NCBI GenBank assembly: GCA_902578445.1
Contig: CACHDC010000006.1
Coordinates: 1 to 52,313 of the forward strand
From: an uncultured Synechococcaceae cyanobacterium
Lineage (GTDB): Bacteria; Cyanobacteriota; Cyanobacteriia; PCC-6307; Cyanobiaceae
DNA length: 52,313 nt
Direction: 5' to 3'
The notes under the pieces were generated by a model. That model did not search any database. It saw only the letters and a program-made list of their open reading frames with translations, and was not told the origin of the DNA. A program made the translations under genes and the position numbers. Every line of letters begins with the position of its first letter. Positions within the stretch are counted from its first letter, which is position 1. Below are positions 14,870 through 21,597 of this stretch, in pieces.

Positions 14870-16207
14870 TTAAACTGCTTGAAGTTCTCTAGCTTTTTTA
14901 AATATTTTTTTTGTAGTTGTAGTTTTAGCATAGTCGTATGACTCAAGATGTGTTCTTAATGTATGCCCCATTGCATCAGCAACACTTCCCGCATCAATTC
15001 CTAATTGATGACCTCTTAATGAATAAGAATGTCTAAAGCTATAACAACCAAGACTTTCTCCTCTTTTAGCCATTAATGCTTTAAGAGAAATCCAACCCGC
15101 TTTCTGTTTTAACCATTTACCCATCTGATCACCAACACCCTCAACAGTTTTGCAATCTTGCATACATTGATAGGGAAGTTCTAATAGACCCGCTTTGTAC
15201 AATCTGACTACTTCTTCATAATGAACATTGCCATCATTATCTACTAAATAAAGAGCTTCTAATATTCTTGGTTTTGTTACGCCTTGACCCGATCTTTTTT
15301 CATACATACACCAAAGCTCATCTTTTCTCTTTTTATAAACCAAGTGTCTTAACTCAATAGGTCGTAAACCAAAAACAGCACAAAGCTTAATTGCATTAAC
15401 CCATTTTTTAGCAGCGATTATGTGATGCGGTTGCCCTGTTTCTGTAGGTAAAGAATTAACTAAATTGATAAACTCTTGATCTTCTATTGATGCTTTTTTA
15501 TTTTTAGCTTTTTTAGCTTTTTCAGATGGTCTTCCAATGTATTCTCTTAAGTCATCTGGTGGAAGCCATTGATTAGGATAAGTTTTCTTAGTAACGCAAT
15601 ATTTTAAAAAAGAAGCAAGATTTCTCACTCTTTGCTCTCTAGCTCTACCACCAAGTTCATAAGTTAATGGTTTTGGGGCAATATTATTTCTTGCCATAAA
15701 GTCAGTAACCTTTTCAATTCCATTTTTTGCACAAATTTCTAATAATTTATCTGCATTTATTGGAGCATCTTTGGTTTTTAATAAGTTAACTGCATAATCA
15801 ATGACAGGTTCATACTCTTTAGTCCAAGTTATATCTTTAATACCAGTTCCCATCTCTTTTTTATATTTTTCAAAATCTTCTTTAGCACCAACCCAATCAT
15901 GAGAATAAGTTAATTTAGGAGCTAATCCCGCACAAACAGCAACAGCAGAATCAAAATTACCGCCATTATTAGCCATCTCTACATAGATATTCCTAACCCG
16001 CGTAATAATATCTCCCATGTCTTGGGCAGAGTAAGAAAAAGGAATATTATTTTTCATTAGCTGTGCAGATCTCATCCCTTCACCAGTTCTCACCTCTAAT
16101 CTTGCAAGTCCTCTATGTTCTCTAACAGTCCAACCCTTTGCAGTAGAAGACCTAATGGCCATCTTAAAACCATTTACCCATGCTTCATTATTTTTAAGTT
16201 TGGGCAT
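14870..16207 (-). CDS. int: Tyrosine recombinase (integrase), about 445 aa
   Basis: The C-terminal catalytic domain is recognisable: first Arg in FGLRPIELRHL, a YSFRHSYSLRGHQ box where the usual H-x-x-R is Y-x-x-R, the MGHTLRTH box, and the nucleophile Tyr in HLESYDYA. The N-terminal about 240 residues would form arm- and core-binding domains. I chose the ATG giving MPKLKNNEAW because the longer reading crosses the repeats at 16212-16251. It lies upstream of and divergent from the intact tRNA-Pro, the layout described for tycheposons. It probably integrates DNA at this tRNA's anticodon region. It is the only intact recombinase seen in the window, so it may mobilise the other units in trans. 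Confidence 0.9.
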   Translation of the reverse strand: MPKLKNNEAWVNGFKMAIRSSTAKGWTVREHRGLARLEVRTGEGMRSAQLMKNNIPFSYSAQDMGDIITRVRNIYVEMANNGGNFDSAVAVCAGLAPKLTYSHDWVGAKEDFEKYKKEMGTGIKDITWTKEYEPVIDYAVNLLKTKDAPINADKLLEICAKNGIEKVTDFMARNNIAPKPLTYELGGRAREQRVRNLASFLKYCVTKKTYPNQWLPPDDLREYIGRPSEKAKKAKNKKASIEDQEFINLVNSLPTETGQPHHIIAAKKWVNAIKLCAVFGLRPIELRHLVYKKRKDELWCMYEKRSGQGVTKPRILEALYLVDNDGNVHYEEVVRLYKAGLLELPYQCMQDCKTVEGVGDQMGKWLKQKAGWISLKALMAKRGESLGCYSFRHSYSLRGHQLGIDAGSVADAMGHTLRTHLESYDYAKTTTTKKIFKKARELQAV

Positions 16208-16211
16208 TAAT

Positions 16212-16251
16212 TTGCGTACATATATGCACAATGTACGCAATTTGTACGCAA
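16212..16251. repeat. Phased repeats upstream of integrase
   Basis: Inverted TTGCGTACA (16212) and two direct TGTACGCAA copies at 16232 and 16243, 11 bp apart. This is the same one-inverted plus two-direct layout as at unit ends but with another sequence. They lie between the integrase start and the tRNA: arm sites, an operator for int, or both. Confidence 0.65.
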
Positions 16252-16420
16252 AATGCAACCACAGAGTGTCTTCGGGTTATAACAAAGGTTGACTAGATAT
16301 TGCACTAAATCCATTGACACTATTATAATCTAAGTAAGTAAAACGCTTGTTATTACTGCAAAAATTCTTTTTGTGACTATGTTTACTAACATCCCTGTCA
16401 TAGATTAGAATGATGTTTAG

Positions 16421-16494
16421 CGGGGCGTGGCGCAGCTTGGTAGCGCGGGTGCTTTGGGAGCACTAGGTCGCAGGTTCGAATCCTGTCGCCCCGA
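16421..16494 (+). tRNA. trnP: tRNA-Pro (UGG)
   Basis: Complete cloverleaf: acceptor CGGGGCG/CGCCCCG, D arm with AGCTTGGTA, anticodon stem GGTGC/GCACT around loop TTTGGGA (anticodon TGG), T loop TTCGAAT, discriminator A; CCA not encoded. It is the only intact copy and the anchor of the island. The anticodon stem-loop is symmetric (GTGC TTTGGGA GCAC) as expected for a recombinase core site. Confidence 0.95.
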
Positions 16495-16517
16495 CTCTTT
16501 AAATCCAAGTCATACTA

Positions 16518-16542
16518 GCGAGTTACCCAGACCCGCTTTTTT
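16518..16542 (+). terminator. Imperfect terminator after tRNA-Pro
   Basis: GCGAGT/ACCCGC stem with one mismatch, then six T. It is the weakest hairpin of the set; the fragment copies at A-D pair perfectly. Confidence 0.6.
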
Positions 16543-16554
16543 ATTGAGAAATTT

Positions 16555-16589
16555 GTCCACGCCTAAAGTGGACAAATAGTGGACAACTT
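16555..16589. repeat. Phased end repeats, left end of unit 4
   Basis: Inverted GTCCAC (16555), then GTGGACAAATA at 16568 and GTGGACAACTT at 16579, 11 bp apart. The pair recurs at 17347-17368. Confidence 0.7.
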
Positions 16590-16652
16590 CAATTCTGCTT
16601 AATGGTAATTTTCTTGCTTTTTCCTTATTTTTTCGTAAGTATGCGTATATAG

Positions 16653-16680
16653 GCTCTAATTTGCTCTAAATGGCTCTATT
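16653..16680. repeat. Triple GCTCTA direct repeat
   Basis: GCTCTAAT, GCTCTAAA and GCTCTATT start at 16653, 16663 and 16673, 10 bp apart, 39 bp before the 94-aa gene. May be further protein-binding sites or an operator. Confidence 0.45.
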
Positions 16681-16718
16681 ACTGGCTTATTTTCCTCTAA
16701 AAGACTGTCACATATGGG

Positions 16719-17003
16719 TTGAAGATTATGAAAATTCCAATCGAAATGATGAAAGAAATTAGAGAAAGTGGGTACGATAAAAAGCTTGTATATACCTATA
16801 TAAGAGAACTATTAGACAGCGATAAAGAAATCAAAGAAAATAACAATCTAGAGCTTTTAGACAATTACTTATTAGACAAAGATCCACAAGAAGTATCTAA
16901 AAATGCTCCTGAGATTCTTATCGCAGCAGAGCTTTTAGACGCTTACTTATTAGATAAAAGATTTATGAGAGAGCTTGAAGATGAAGAATATGATGCTGCT
17001 TAA
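16719..17003 (+). CDS. Acidic helical protein, about 91-94 aa
   Basis: Start TTG 16719 or ATG 16728. Contains an internal repeat, ELLDNYLLDKDP then ELLDAYLLDKRF. The N-terminal SGYDKKLVYTYIRELLDSDKE resembles the peptide at 29433-29549 (NGYNDELKDIYLREIIDRNKE), and its C-terminal MRELEDEEYD resembles a frame at 3975. Function unknown; first gene after the tRNA. Confidence 0.55.
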   Translation: MKIMKIPIEMMKEIRESGYDKKLVYTYIRELLDSDKEIKENNNLELLDNYLLDKDPQEVSKNAPEILIAAELLDAYLLDKRFMRELEDEEYDAA

Positions 17004-17074
17004 TTAGATAAAGTACCTATTTTTTCTTATTTATTTAAAGGTTATTCTTTTGAGCGAATAACAGGATTAAAACA

Positions 17075-17197
17075 ATGATGAAACTTGCAATCATTTTTTT
17101 ACCAATTTTATTTGCAGTTATTTGGGCTGCTTTTATAGGGTTAAGAATAAATAAAGTAGAAACTAGAGATGGAAAAAGAAAATTAATTAATTACTAA
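17075..17197 (+). CDS. Single-helix membrane peptide, 40 aa
   Basis: MMKLAIIFLPILFAVIWAAF then a basic tail. Stop abuts the next frame. Not recognised. Confidence 0.45.
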   Translation: MMKLAIIFLPILFAVIWAAFIGLRINKVETRDGKRKLINY

Positions 17198-17311
17198 TTG
17201 ATTGACAGTCGATCTATAAAAGAATTAAAAGGGAAAGCATTTATTGAATTTGTTGATGAGGCAAGTTTAAAATTCTTTTGTGAAAGAATTGAAGAGTTTA
17301 TCCAAGAATAA
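17198..17311 (+). CDS. Micropeptide, 37 aa, TTG start
   Basis: Reads MIDSRSIKELKGKAFIEFVD to FIQE. It starts directly after the previous stop. Its first codons contain an inverted copy of the TTTTAGATCGACTGTCAA motif (17201-17220), so translation and the motif compete as explanations. Confidence 0.35.
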   Translation: MIDSRSIKELKGKAFIEFVDEASLKFFCERIEEFIQE

Positions 17312-17346
17312 TAAAGAGGGTTAAAGCTGCACATGATTTTGAAAAA

Positions 17347-17368
17347 GTGGACAAATAGTGGACAAATG
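17347..17368. repeat. Phased end repeats, right end of unit 4
   Basis: GTGGACAAATA at 17347 and GTGGACAAATG at 17358, 11 bp apart, matching 16568-16589. They lie 87 bp before fragment D. Confidence 0.7.
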
Positions 17369-17454
17369 CTGCTTAAATTGTCAGGAGAAACTACGCAGAA
17401 CTAAGCAAAAAAGTAGCTATAGCTTGAAAACCTAGTGCTGCACTAGGGCTATTA

Positions 17455-17502
17455 GGTGCTTTGGGAGCACTAGGTCGCAGGTTTGAATCCTGTCGCCCCG
17501 AC
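17455..17502 (+). repeat. tRNA-Pro 3' fragment D (att remnant)
   Basis: Matches the intact tRNA from GGTGCTTTGGGAGCAC to the 3' end, with one change in the T loop (TTTGAAT for TTCGAAT). Confidence 0.85.
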
Positions 17503-17524
17503 TTTTAAAAGCCAAGCCATACTA

Positions 17525-17548
17525 GCGAGTCTCCCAACTCGCTTTTTT
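17525..17548 (+). terminator. Rho-independent terminator copied with fragment D
   Basis: GCGAGT/ACTCGC with loop CTCCCA and a T tract, identical to the copy at fragment B. Confidence 0.8.
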
Positions 17549-17574
17549 ATTGGATGTTGTCTCATATTGCGAAA

Positions 17575-17594
17575 GGGTAGCTAAAAGGGTGGCT
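17575..17594. repeat. Phased end repeats, left end of unit 5
   Basis: GGGTAGCT and GGGTGGCT, 12 bp apart, followed by GATGTCCTTTGATGTA, homologous to the left ends of units 2 and 7. No matching pair was seen at the unit's right end. Confidence 0.5.
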
Positions 17595-17619
17595 CGTGGG
17601 ATGTCCTTTGATGTATTAA

Positions 17620-17847
17620 GTGCCCACTTTAAAGGTAAAAACTATCTCAAAAAAAATAATTTTCTATAAAATTACAAGCCCAACTGCCCTAGATAGAGTT
17701 AACCCAAAGATATCCAAAACAACAAAGCCATTGAGAATACGTATAGCCCTTACAACATCTGTTTCACAAACACCATATTCCGTTGCATCACTTACAACAA
17801 CAGATGCTGTTGGATATAAGATAGAGTTGATAGAAAGAGACTTATGA
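17620..17847 (+). CDS. Doubtful ORF, 75 aa
   Basis: GTG start. Thr- and Ser-rich sequence (SVASLTTTDAVGYKIELIER). The opposite strand over the same DNA is also open and reads more like a natural protein (ATEYGVCETDVVRAIRILNG) but lacks a start codon. One may be a gene fragment. Confidence 0.25.
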   Translation: MPTLKVKTISKKIIFYKITSPTALDRVNPKISKTTKPLRIRIALTTSVSQTPYSVASLTTTDAVGYKIELIERDL

Positions 17848-17993
17848 AGGAATTAGAAGAAAATACTATCGAACAAATAAGAACTCTTCTTAATTATTTA
17901 GAGCAAACAGATCTTTTAAAAAAAAAGGATATTCTTAGGTGTTTAGATGTAATAGCAAGAGAGTATGGCGGAGAAGTAGTTGACAAAAATTAA
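17844..17993 (+). CDS. Hypothetical small protein, 49 aa
   Basis: MKELEENTIEQIRTLLNYLE and on; acidic and helical. The next gene starts immediately after the stop (TAAATG), so an operon. Confidence 0.5.
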   Translation: MKELEENTIEQIRTLLNYLEQTDLLKKKDILRCLDVIAREYGGEVVDKN

Positions 17994-18179
17994 ATGGCAA
18001 ATCCAGATCAAAAAAGAATATTGCTAGAACAAGCTTATGACGAAATAAAGGCAATTTGCACCAAGTTCCAAGACGAATCAGGATCTACAGATATGGAAGT
18101 AAAAACTTTACTTAGAGAACTTGCGAGGGTTTATGAAAAAGATATTGATGATAATTATGACATAGATTGGGAAGTTTAA
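17994..18179 (+). CDS. Hypothetical small protein, 61 aa
   Basis: MANPDQKRILLEQAYDEIKA and on; acidic helical protein of the same style as its upstream partner. Not recognised. Confidence 0.5.
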   Translation: MANPDQKRILLEQAYDEIKAICTKFQDESGSTDMEVKTLLRELARVYEKDIDDNYDIDWEV

Positions 18180-18333
18180 ATAAGTTTATTTGATTTTCTT
18201 TTGCTATAAATTAATTGAGGCCAAACCTCGTCAGCACACTCTACGTTTGCTGCAAGACATAAATTGATTCTATATAGTTGCGAATCGATTTAATAACCCT
18301 TTCAGTAGTTGGAATTTCTGGAAGGGTTTCTTG

Positions 18334-18489
18334 TTACTGATATTTTTTTAGTAATCGGTTATAAATCACCAACAATACTATTACCCCAACTATTCCATAA
18401 ATTGCATGGTATGGGTCGTGATGATTCTGCCAAAGCTCCTTTAAAAAGTCCTTCAATATTTCATAGCCAATGACAAATAAGAATAGCAT
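18334..18489 (-). CDS. Small membrane protein, 51 aa
   Basis: MLFLFVIGYEILKDFLKELW, then HHDPYH and a second hydrophobic segment (IYGIVGVIVLLVIYN). Two short membrane segments with a His-rich turn. Not recognised. Confidence 0.5.
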   Translation of the reverse strand: MLFLFVIGYEILKDFLKELWQNHHDPYHAIYGIVGVIVLLVIYNRLLKKYQ

Positions 18490-18563
18490 CCATAAGATTT
18501 TTCTCTAATTAATTTGCATAATTACTTTCAAGTGGTAATTTTAGTGAGCTTCAATAAATTCAA

Positions 18564-18788
18564 ATGCAAGATCAAAAAATTGAAAAGATAGCAGCTGTTG
18601 CAGTAAACATAACTAAGATGCTTTTGATAATTTTTCTAGGCTTCATAGAAGTATTTAAAATTGGCAAATTACTCAGAGAGAAATTAGTTGTTGAATTTGA
18701 TATTTCTCGAAAATGGGCTTCACAAAATTATTCAATTCTAAAAAAACGACTAGTGGAACGAAAAGTAGCGGGTGTTATAGAAAATTAG
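18564..18788 (+). CDS. Small membrane protein, 74 aa
   Basis: One helix (TKMLLIIFLGFIEVF), then a basic amphipathic C-terminal half. No family recognised. Confidence 0.5.
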   Translation: MQDQKIEKIAAVAVNITKMLLIIFLGFIEVFKIGKLLREKLVVEFDISRKWASQNYSILKKRLVERKVAGVIEN

Positions 18789-18800
18789 CAAGCGTTTTAT

Positions 18801-19064
18801 TTACGCAACAAGTTTGATCGAATATACGGTATCCTTACAATTATTTTTTTTATCCCATTCCTTTGCGAAAGGAGATTCCATTTCTGCACCCAATTTTTCT
18901 AAGTCGGTACAGTTCATCAATAAATGAGATTTGTGTTCATTCACTTTTACAAACTCATAATCAGTCACAAACTCTTTGCACATTTCTTCAAGAAATAATG
19001 TAGTTACATCATTTTTAAATTCTTCAAATGTACAGCTAAAAGTTGAGATGATGAGAGTATTCAT
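18801..19064 (-). CDS. DUF3764/ABM-like small protein, 87 aa
   Basis: MNTLIISTFSCTFEEFKNDV, then HKSHLLMNCTDLEKLGAEM and DTVYSIKLV: a short alpha/beta pattern like dimeric ferredoxin-like small domains, similar in layout to the product of 35502-35783. No catalytic role inferred. Its upstream leader is a copy of the one at 14836. Confidence 0.55.
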   Translation of the reverse strand: MNTLIISTFSCTFEEFKNDVTTLFLEEMCKEFVTDYEFVKVNEHKSHLLMNCTDLEKLGAEMESPFAKEWDKKNNCKDTVYSIKLVA

Positions 19065-19076
19065 TAAAAAAAGGAG

Positions 19077-19103
19077 CTAATTGCACCTTATTTTAGATCG
19101 ACC
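19077..19103 (-). promoter_or_regulatory. Upstream element GTCGATCTAAAATAAGGTGC
   Basis: Copy of the leader at 14836-14867, here starting 13 bp before the 87-aa gene's ATG. The TTGACA end is not kept. Confidence 0.4.
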
Positions 19104-19142
19104 TTTTTAAAAAACTATTAAATGTCTGACCTAGTTAACGGA

Positions 19143-19180
19143 GAGCACCAGGTCGCAGGTTCGAATCCTGTCGCCCCGAC
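19143..19180 (+). repeat. tRNA-Pro 3' fragment E (fused junction)
   Basis: GAGCACCAGGTCGCAGGTTC and on to the 3' end. The 5' part of the core is missing. What precedes it (GACCTAGTTAACG) resembles the DNA before the short core at 4447 (GACCTAGCTAACA), so this looks like a unit right end joined directly to the tRNA 3' part. The following hairpin has decayed. Confidence 0.75.
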
Positions 19181-19255
19181 CATTTAAAAACCAAGTCATA
19201 GGTTACCATCCCAAGATTGCCTTTTTTATTTCTCCTTTTTTTTAAAAATCTCTAC

Positions 19256-19306
19256 GGGCGAGGAATGGGCGAGGATTTGTATATCTTTGGAGGGTTTGTC
19301 GCCCGC
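19256..19306. repeat. Phased end repeats, left end of unit 6
   Basis: GGGCGAGG at 19256 and 19267, 11 bp apart, with inverted CGCCCGC at 19300. GAGGATTTGTATA following the second copy recurs at the right end (21181-21210). Confidence 0.65.
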
Positions 19307-19375
19307 AATACCAATTAAAAAAGTCAGCCTGGATCGCTTAACAGCTGACTTTCATGGCAATGCAAGTTTTAAAAA

Positions 19376-19483
19376 CTATACGAATATTGTTGTTGTTGTT
19401 ATGCTTAAAACAACTGCAACAAAGAATATATAAGGAACCAACTTAAGGGGTACATATCCTTGTCTTTTAGATATAAAATCCAT
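19376..19483 (-). CDS. hli-linked membrane micropeptide, 35 aa
   Basis: MDFISKRQGYVPLKLVPYIF then a helix; paralogue of 11397-11507. Starts immediately after the hli stop. Confidence 0.7.
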   Translation of the reverse strand: MDFISKRQGYVPLKLVPYIFFVAVVLSITTTTIFV

Positions 19484-19618
19484 TTATACAAACCCTGGAA
19501 TAATTTGTCCTGTTATTAGATATGCACCAATAAGAGCAATAAAGCCGATCATTGCGAATCTACCGTTAAGCTTCTCAGCTACGATTTTTTCCTTCTCAAC
19601 TGTTTTTGTTTCGTTCAT
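19484..19618 (-). CDS. hli: High-light-inducible protein, 44 aa
   Basis: MNETKTVEKEKIVAEKLNGR and on to ITGQIIPGFV. Upstream in the same frame is a relic (VLAEQLTKQ) of the extra N-terminal membrane segment found in the 86-aa hlips, but with no start codon, so this copy was shortened. Confidence 0.9.
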   Translation of the reverse strand: MNETKTVEKEKIVAEKLNGRFAMIGFIALIGAYLITGQIIPGFV

Positions 19619-19745
19619 TTGTTTGGTTAATTGCTCAGCTAAGACGCTTCCTAATGCAATCTTGAAGCAAATCTAATAATAGAAAAATATTAGTGCGAGT
19701 ATAATTACTTACTCTGATACCCTCTATAAGCTGTACTAATTAAGG

Positions 19746-19883
19746 TTATCTTCCCACCTTTGCAAATTCGAGACTAATTATATACTTTTCACCATCATCA
19801 CTATCATCACTGAGAGACGCAATCAATACATAAAAGCCTCCCAAACCCAGGATCATTGATAAGTAGATAATAGGATAAGTCAA
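19746..19883 (-). CDS. Membrane peptide with acidic run, 45 aa
   Basis: TTG start chosen because MTYPIIYLSMILGLGGFYVL aligns with the product of 26432-26578 (MTDPILYLSMLLGLGGVYVF). One helix, then SDDSDDGEKYI. Function unknown. Confidence 0.55.
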   Translation of the reverse strand: MTYPIIYLSMILGLGGFYVLIASLSDDSDDGEKYIISLEFAKVGR

Positions 19884-20060
19884 TATTTAATTTTGATCAA
19901 TCAAAAACAAATCCGAGAAAGCTTTTCATGTTTTCATGATCTTTTAATTATTAGGTTCAATTTTTAGAATAAATACTAACTGTTTCGTTTATGTATCATA
20001 TTTGTTTACAAAGTACTGAAATACACATTTTAATGGCTTTTTCTTTACATTAGTTAATAA

Positions 20061-20080
20061 GAATGTTACTTTTGTTAACA
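20061..20080 (+). promoter_or_regulatory. hli upstream element
   Basis: GAATGTTACTTTTGTTAACA, about 18 bp before the hli ATG; closely similar to 43247-43262. Confidence 0.55.
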
Positions 20081-20097
20081 ATTAAATTATTCAACTA

Positions 20098-20307
20098 ATG
20101 ACTAATTCTTCATACATAACTACAGAATCAGGCGGAAGGCAAAATATTTTCCCAACTGAGCCTCGCCCTTACGTTGATCAATCTGTTTCTTACGATGGAT
20201 ATCCTCAAAACGCAGAAAAAATTAATGGTCGTTGGGCAATGATTGGTTTAGTTGCACTTTTGGGTTCTTATGTAACTACAGGCCAAATAATTCCAGGTAT
20301 CTTTTAA
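20098..20307 (+). CDS. hli: High-light-inducible protein, 69 aa, extended
   Basis: N-terminal extension of about 38 residues (ESGGRQNIFPTEPRPYVDQS) precedes the Hlip helix AEKINGRWAMIGLVALLGSY. The extension is conserved in the product of 43278-43484. Coupled to the next gene by TAATG. Confidence 0.9.
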   Translation: MTNSSYITTESGGRQNIFPTEPRPYVDQSVSYDGYPQNAEKINGRWAMIGLVALLGSYVTTGQIIPGIF

Positions 20308-20567
20308 TGTCTCCCCTTTCAGGTTTTTTAGCTGTAATCGCATTATTCACAGCTATCCTCGTTGCTTATCTAACAAAGCAATTTCAAAACGAAAATTTAA
20401 ACTATCTAACTTCAGATCCGATGCCAAATTCAAACACTAAAATCAAAACAATCGAAAAAGAGAAAGTTGTTGCAGAAACTCTTAATGGAAGATTTGCAAT
20501 GCTTGGATTAATTGCTGCTGTAGGTGCTTACTTAACAACAGGTCAAATAATTCCAGGTTTTGTTTAA
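20307..20567 (+). CDS. hli: Two-helix Hlip variant, 86 aa
   Basis: An extra N-terminal membrane segment (SGFLAVIALFTAILVAYL) and linker precede a standard Hlip domain (AETLNGRFAMLGLIAAVGAY, TTGQIIPGFV). The extension is conserved in the 43484-43744 copy, which argues that it is translated, although an internal ATG would give a normal 48-aa Hlip. Confidence 0.85.
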   Translation: MSPLSGFLAVIALFTAILVAYLTKQFQNENLNYLTSDPMPNSNTKIKTIEKEKVVAETLNGRFAMLGLIAAVGAYLTTGQIIPGFV

Positions 20568-20795
20568 ATGCTTTTGCTCTCTGTACCATTTTACGATTTT
20601 CCATCTTCGCCCATACTAATAATTGGTGCGATTGGAATTGTTGTAGCACTTGCTGTATTTTTTCTCGCTTACCAAAAGTACTTTAACTCTCCATTTAACA
20701 AAGAACTTCAATTAAAGAAAAAAGCTCTTTTAAATGAAAAAAAAGAACTTAATAAAAAACTTGAAAAAATAGAGCTTGACCTAAAAAATTTATAG
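20568..20795 (+). CDS. Membrane-anchored coiled-coil protein, 75 aa
   Basis: One helix (ILIIGAIGIVVALAVFFLAY) followed by about 35 residues of Lys/Glu/Leu coiled coil. It starts right at the hli stop, so it belongs to the hli operon. Function unknown. Confidence 0.65.
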   Translation: MLLLSVPFYDFPSSPILIIGAIGIVVALAVFFLAYQKYFNSPFNKELQLKKKALLNEKKELNKKLEKIELDLKNL

Positions 20796-20803
20796 TTAAA
20801 TTC

Positions 20804-20893
20804 ATGAGCATAGACATTTTCTTAATCTCTTTCTTTACTTATCTCTTAGTACCAGTAGTAATGATCGCTAAGGGGAAAAAAGCAACTAACTAA
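20804..20893 (+). CDS. hli-linked membrane micropeptide, 29 aa
   Basis: MSIDIFLISFFTYLLVPVVM plus a short basic tail; near-identical to 9775-9870. Last gene of the operon, followed by the AAACTCTAT/ATAGAGTTT hairpin at 20918-20962. Confidence 0.65.
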   Translation: MSIDIFLISFFTYLLVPVVMIAKGKKATN

Positions 20894-20988
20894 AACGATT
20901 TAAACTCCCAAAAATAAGAATTTAAACTCTATTCAATACTTGCAAAGTCGTTATAGAGTTTTCATATAAGTTTAAGGAGGGAAATCTT

Positions 20989-21147
20989 ATGACCAACCTC
21001 GCTATTGAATTACTTCTTTTGACTGTAATTTTAGTAAATTTTGGAGCGATCCTTACAACTAATATTTATTCAAAATCAGTAAAAGAATTTTATCGCAATA
21101 GATTATTTTGTAGTAAATCCTTCAGTAATTCTTATTGCATTATTTAA
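20989..21147 (+). CDS. Small membrane protein, 52 aa, unit-end gene
   Basis: Paralogue of 5515-5673 (MTNLAIELL...FCSKSFSNSYCII), with conserved upstream hairpin and Shine-Dalgarno AAGGAGGG. As at 5515 it is the last gene before a short tRNA core. Confidence 0.7.
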   Translation: MTNLAIELLLLTVILVNFGAILTTNIYSKSVKEFYRNRLFCSKSFSNSYCII

Positions 21148-21166
21148 TAAAAATTTAGTTCATAAA

Positions 21167-21210
21167 GCACTAGGTTGTAAGCGGGCGAAAACGGCTGAGG
21201 ATTTGTATAC
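21167..21210. repeat. Right end of unit 6: short core plus repeats
   Basis: GCACTAGGT (21167-21175), then GCGGGCGAAAACGGCTGAGG and ATTTGTATAC, the last part matching the left end at 19256-19283. Repeat copies here are imperfect. Confidence 0.5.
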
Positions 21211-21329
21211 CTAATTCTATTTTTGTATATCCTTGGCAAATCCTTGAGACTAATAATTTCTAGGTTATTCCAATGAACTTGTCATAGCCTCACTAAGTTT
21301 ATTTAATCGACCGTCTCAAAGTGGAGGGC

Positions 21330-21379
21330 GGGTGATTTAGGAGCACCAGGTAGCAGGTTCGATACTCCTGCTAGGACTC
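21330..21379 (+). repeat. Degenerate tRNA-Pro 3' fragment F
   Basis: GGGTGATTTAGGAGCACCAG follows the anticodon arm with two changes, then GCAGGTTCGA and a diverged acceptor end. The terminator is degraded. Older than fragments A-D. Confidence 0.65.
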
Positions 21380-21450
21380 AATCAATTCCAATTCATAATA
21401 GCCTATCTTATAACTCTCTTCTTTATTGCTTACTGTCTTATATTGCGAAA

Positions 21451-21470
21451 GGGTACTTAGAGGTCACTCG
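21451..21470. repeat. Left end of unit 7
   Basis: GGGTACTTAGAGGTCACTCG, preceded by TGTCTTATATTGCGAAA, homologous to the left ends of units 2 and 5 but with diverged repeat pair. Confidence 0.45.
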
Positions 21471-21597
21471 TTTGATGTACTTTAATCTAAAGTAAGCCAA
21501 TCAAATCAATATATACCTATATAAAATAGGTATGATTTTCAGATATTTCTCTTGATTACTTTAATTTTTTTTAAAAGTACCAGAATATTTTAAATTG

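Noticed and set aside
21330-21379. A second functional tRNA gene
   Set aside because: No 5' half and a broken acceptor end; it is a degraded tRNA-Pro fragment.
1215-21470. CRISPR array
   Set aside because: Repeats are 7-11 bp in sets of two or three, differ between sites, and have no uniform spacers or cas genes.
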